IMG/VR virus record: IMGVR_UViG_3300043786_000195
Span: 1-22,883 of that record
Strand: one strand, 5' to 3'
Length of the DNA stretch: 22,883 bases
Source of the DNA: a virus
Both the position numbers and the translations under genes were made by a program. Every line of letters starts with the position of its first letter. Position 1 is the stretch's first letter. The notes under the pieces were generated by a model. It saw nothing but the letters and a program-made list of their open reading frames with translations. It was not told where the DNA came from and searched no databases. Of this stretch, positions 22,802 to 22,883 are shown piece after piece.

Positions 22802-22883
22802 AACCCTAGGGTCAAATCAAACCCTCAACCTTTAGTAAAGGGTTAGAGTTTATTAACTCTCAACCTAATGTAGAGAATTAGAC
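22802..22883. repeat. Imperfect 35-base-spaced stem-loop repeats
   Basis: Two units share CTCAACCT at 22824-22831 and 22859-22866, 35 bases apart, and align over about 26 bases. In unit 1 AACCCT (22820-22825) pairs with AGGGTT (22839-22844). In unit 2 the stem has become CTCT (22857-22860) with AGAG (22872-22875), so both arms changed together. AGAGTT and AACTCT (22845-22850, 22855-22860) also form a stem between units. A 10-base palindrome ACCCTAGGGT (22803-22812) may be a degenerate third unit. The array reaches the window edge. It could be a terminase recognition site, origin or regulator-binding array. Confidence 0.5.

Larger units (their letters stand above)
22581..22883. other. Non-coding AT-rich leader, 303 bases
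   Basis: No credible gene is present on either strand; the longest ATG frames I find are 22 and 12 codons and lack ribosome sites. The stretch holds the inverted repeats, candidate promoter and 35-base-spaced repeats listed separately. Runs of alternating A and T (22641-22660, 22723-22750, 22771-22785) make it easily melted DNA. I see no tRNA. Confidence 0.6.

Noticed and set aside
22802-22883. CRISPR array
   Set aside because: Only two imperfect units, each a stem-loop with altered arms, and no equal-length unique spacers or cas genes.
22581-22883. tRNA or short peptide gene in the leader
   Set aside because: No cloverleaf with a T-arm-like GGTTCRA was found, and the 12- and 22-codon ATG frames lack ribosome sites.

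Overview
The window is a contiguous piece of a tailed double-stranded DNA phage (or prophage) genome. It holds 28 protein-coding genes, all on the minus strand and almost without gaps, so transcription runs from the right edge to the left edge. The sequence is moderately AT-rich, with ordinary Shine-Dalgarno sites and several GTG or TTG starts. The gene families (N4-gp56-like capsid, short lysine-rich proteins, glycine-rich and repeat-built tail fibres) recall uncultivated freshwater or marine phages, possibly infecting actinobacteria. That host guess is an inference from overall style; no host gene, tRNA, integrase or repressor is present to test it.

In transcription order (right to left): 22581-22883 is a non-coding AT-rich leader with inverted repeats, a candidate promoter and a partly duplicated stem-loop repeat. 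Next come the packaging and head genes: a large terminase with an N-terminal DNA-binding-like region (20655-22580), the portal (18872-20647), and a proteasome/HslV-type threonine protease (18316-18858) where a prohead protease is expected. Two small unknowns follow (17611-18307), then three large helical proteins of 1684, 295 and 419 residues (10400-17601), which I infer may be internal or ejection proteins. A structured 118-base gap separates these from the scaffold (9796-10272) and major capsid protein (8810-9763).

Downstream of the capsid are two small conserved proteins and a tightly coupled cassette of six small, mostly very basic proteins (6979-8163), two of which (39 and 47 residues) are easily missed because of their size. 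Then come a GT-A glycosyltransferase (6228-6977), a small repeat protein (5944-6219), a putative head-tail adaptor (5027-5947), a 640-residue tail fibre (3096-5018) and a series of small tail or receptor-binding genes including a polyglycine adhesin (1794-2738). The last gene (<1-367) runs off the left edge.

There is no tail tube, sheath, tape-measure in the usual place or baseplate set inside the window. With the adaptor next to the fibre, this fits a short-tailed (podovirus-like) particle, although genes beyond the left edge could change that. The likely scheme is: terminase and portal package DNA; scaffold, capsid protein and threonine protease build and mature the head; the large helical proteins and basic proteins sit inside the head; the adaptor and fibres close it and bind the host. 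The most unusual items are the proteasome-like protease, the terminase N-terminal fusion, the basic-protein cassette, the giant protein placed before the scaffold, and the structured leader.
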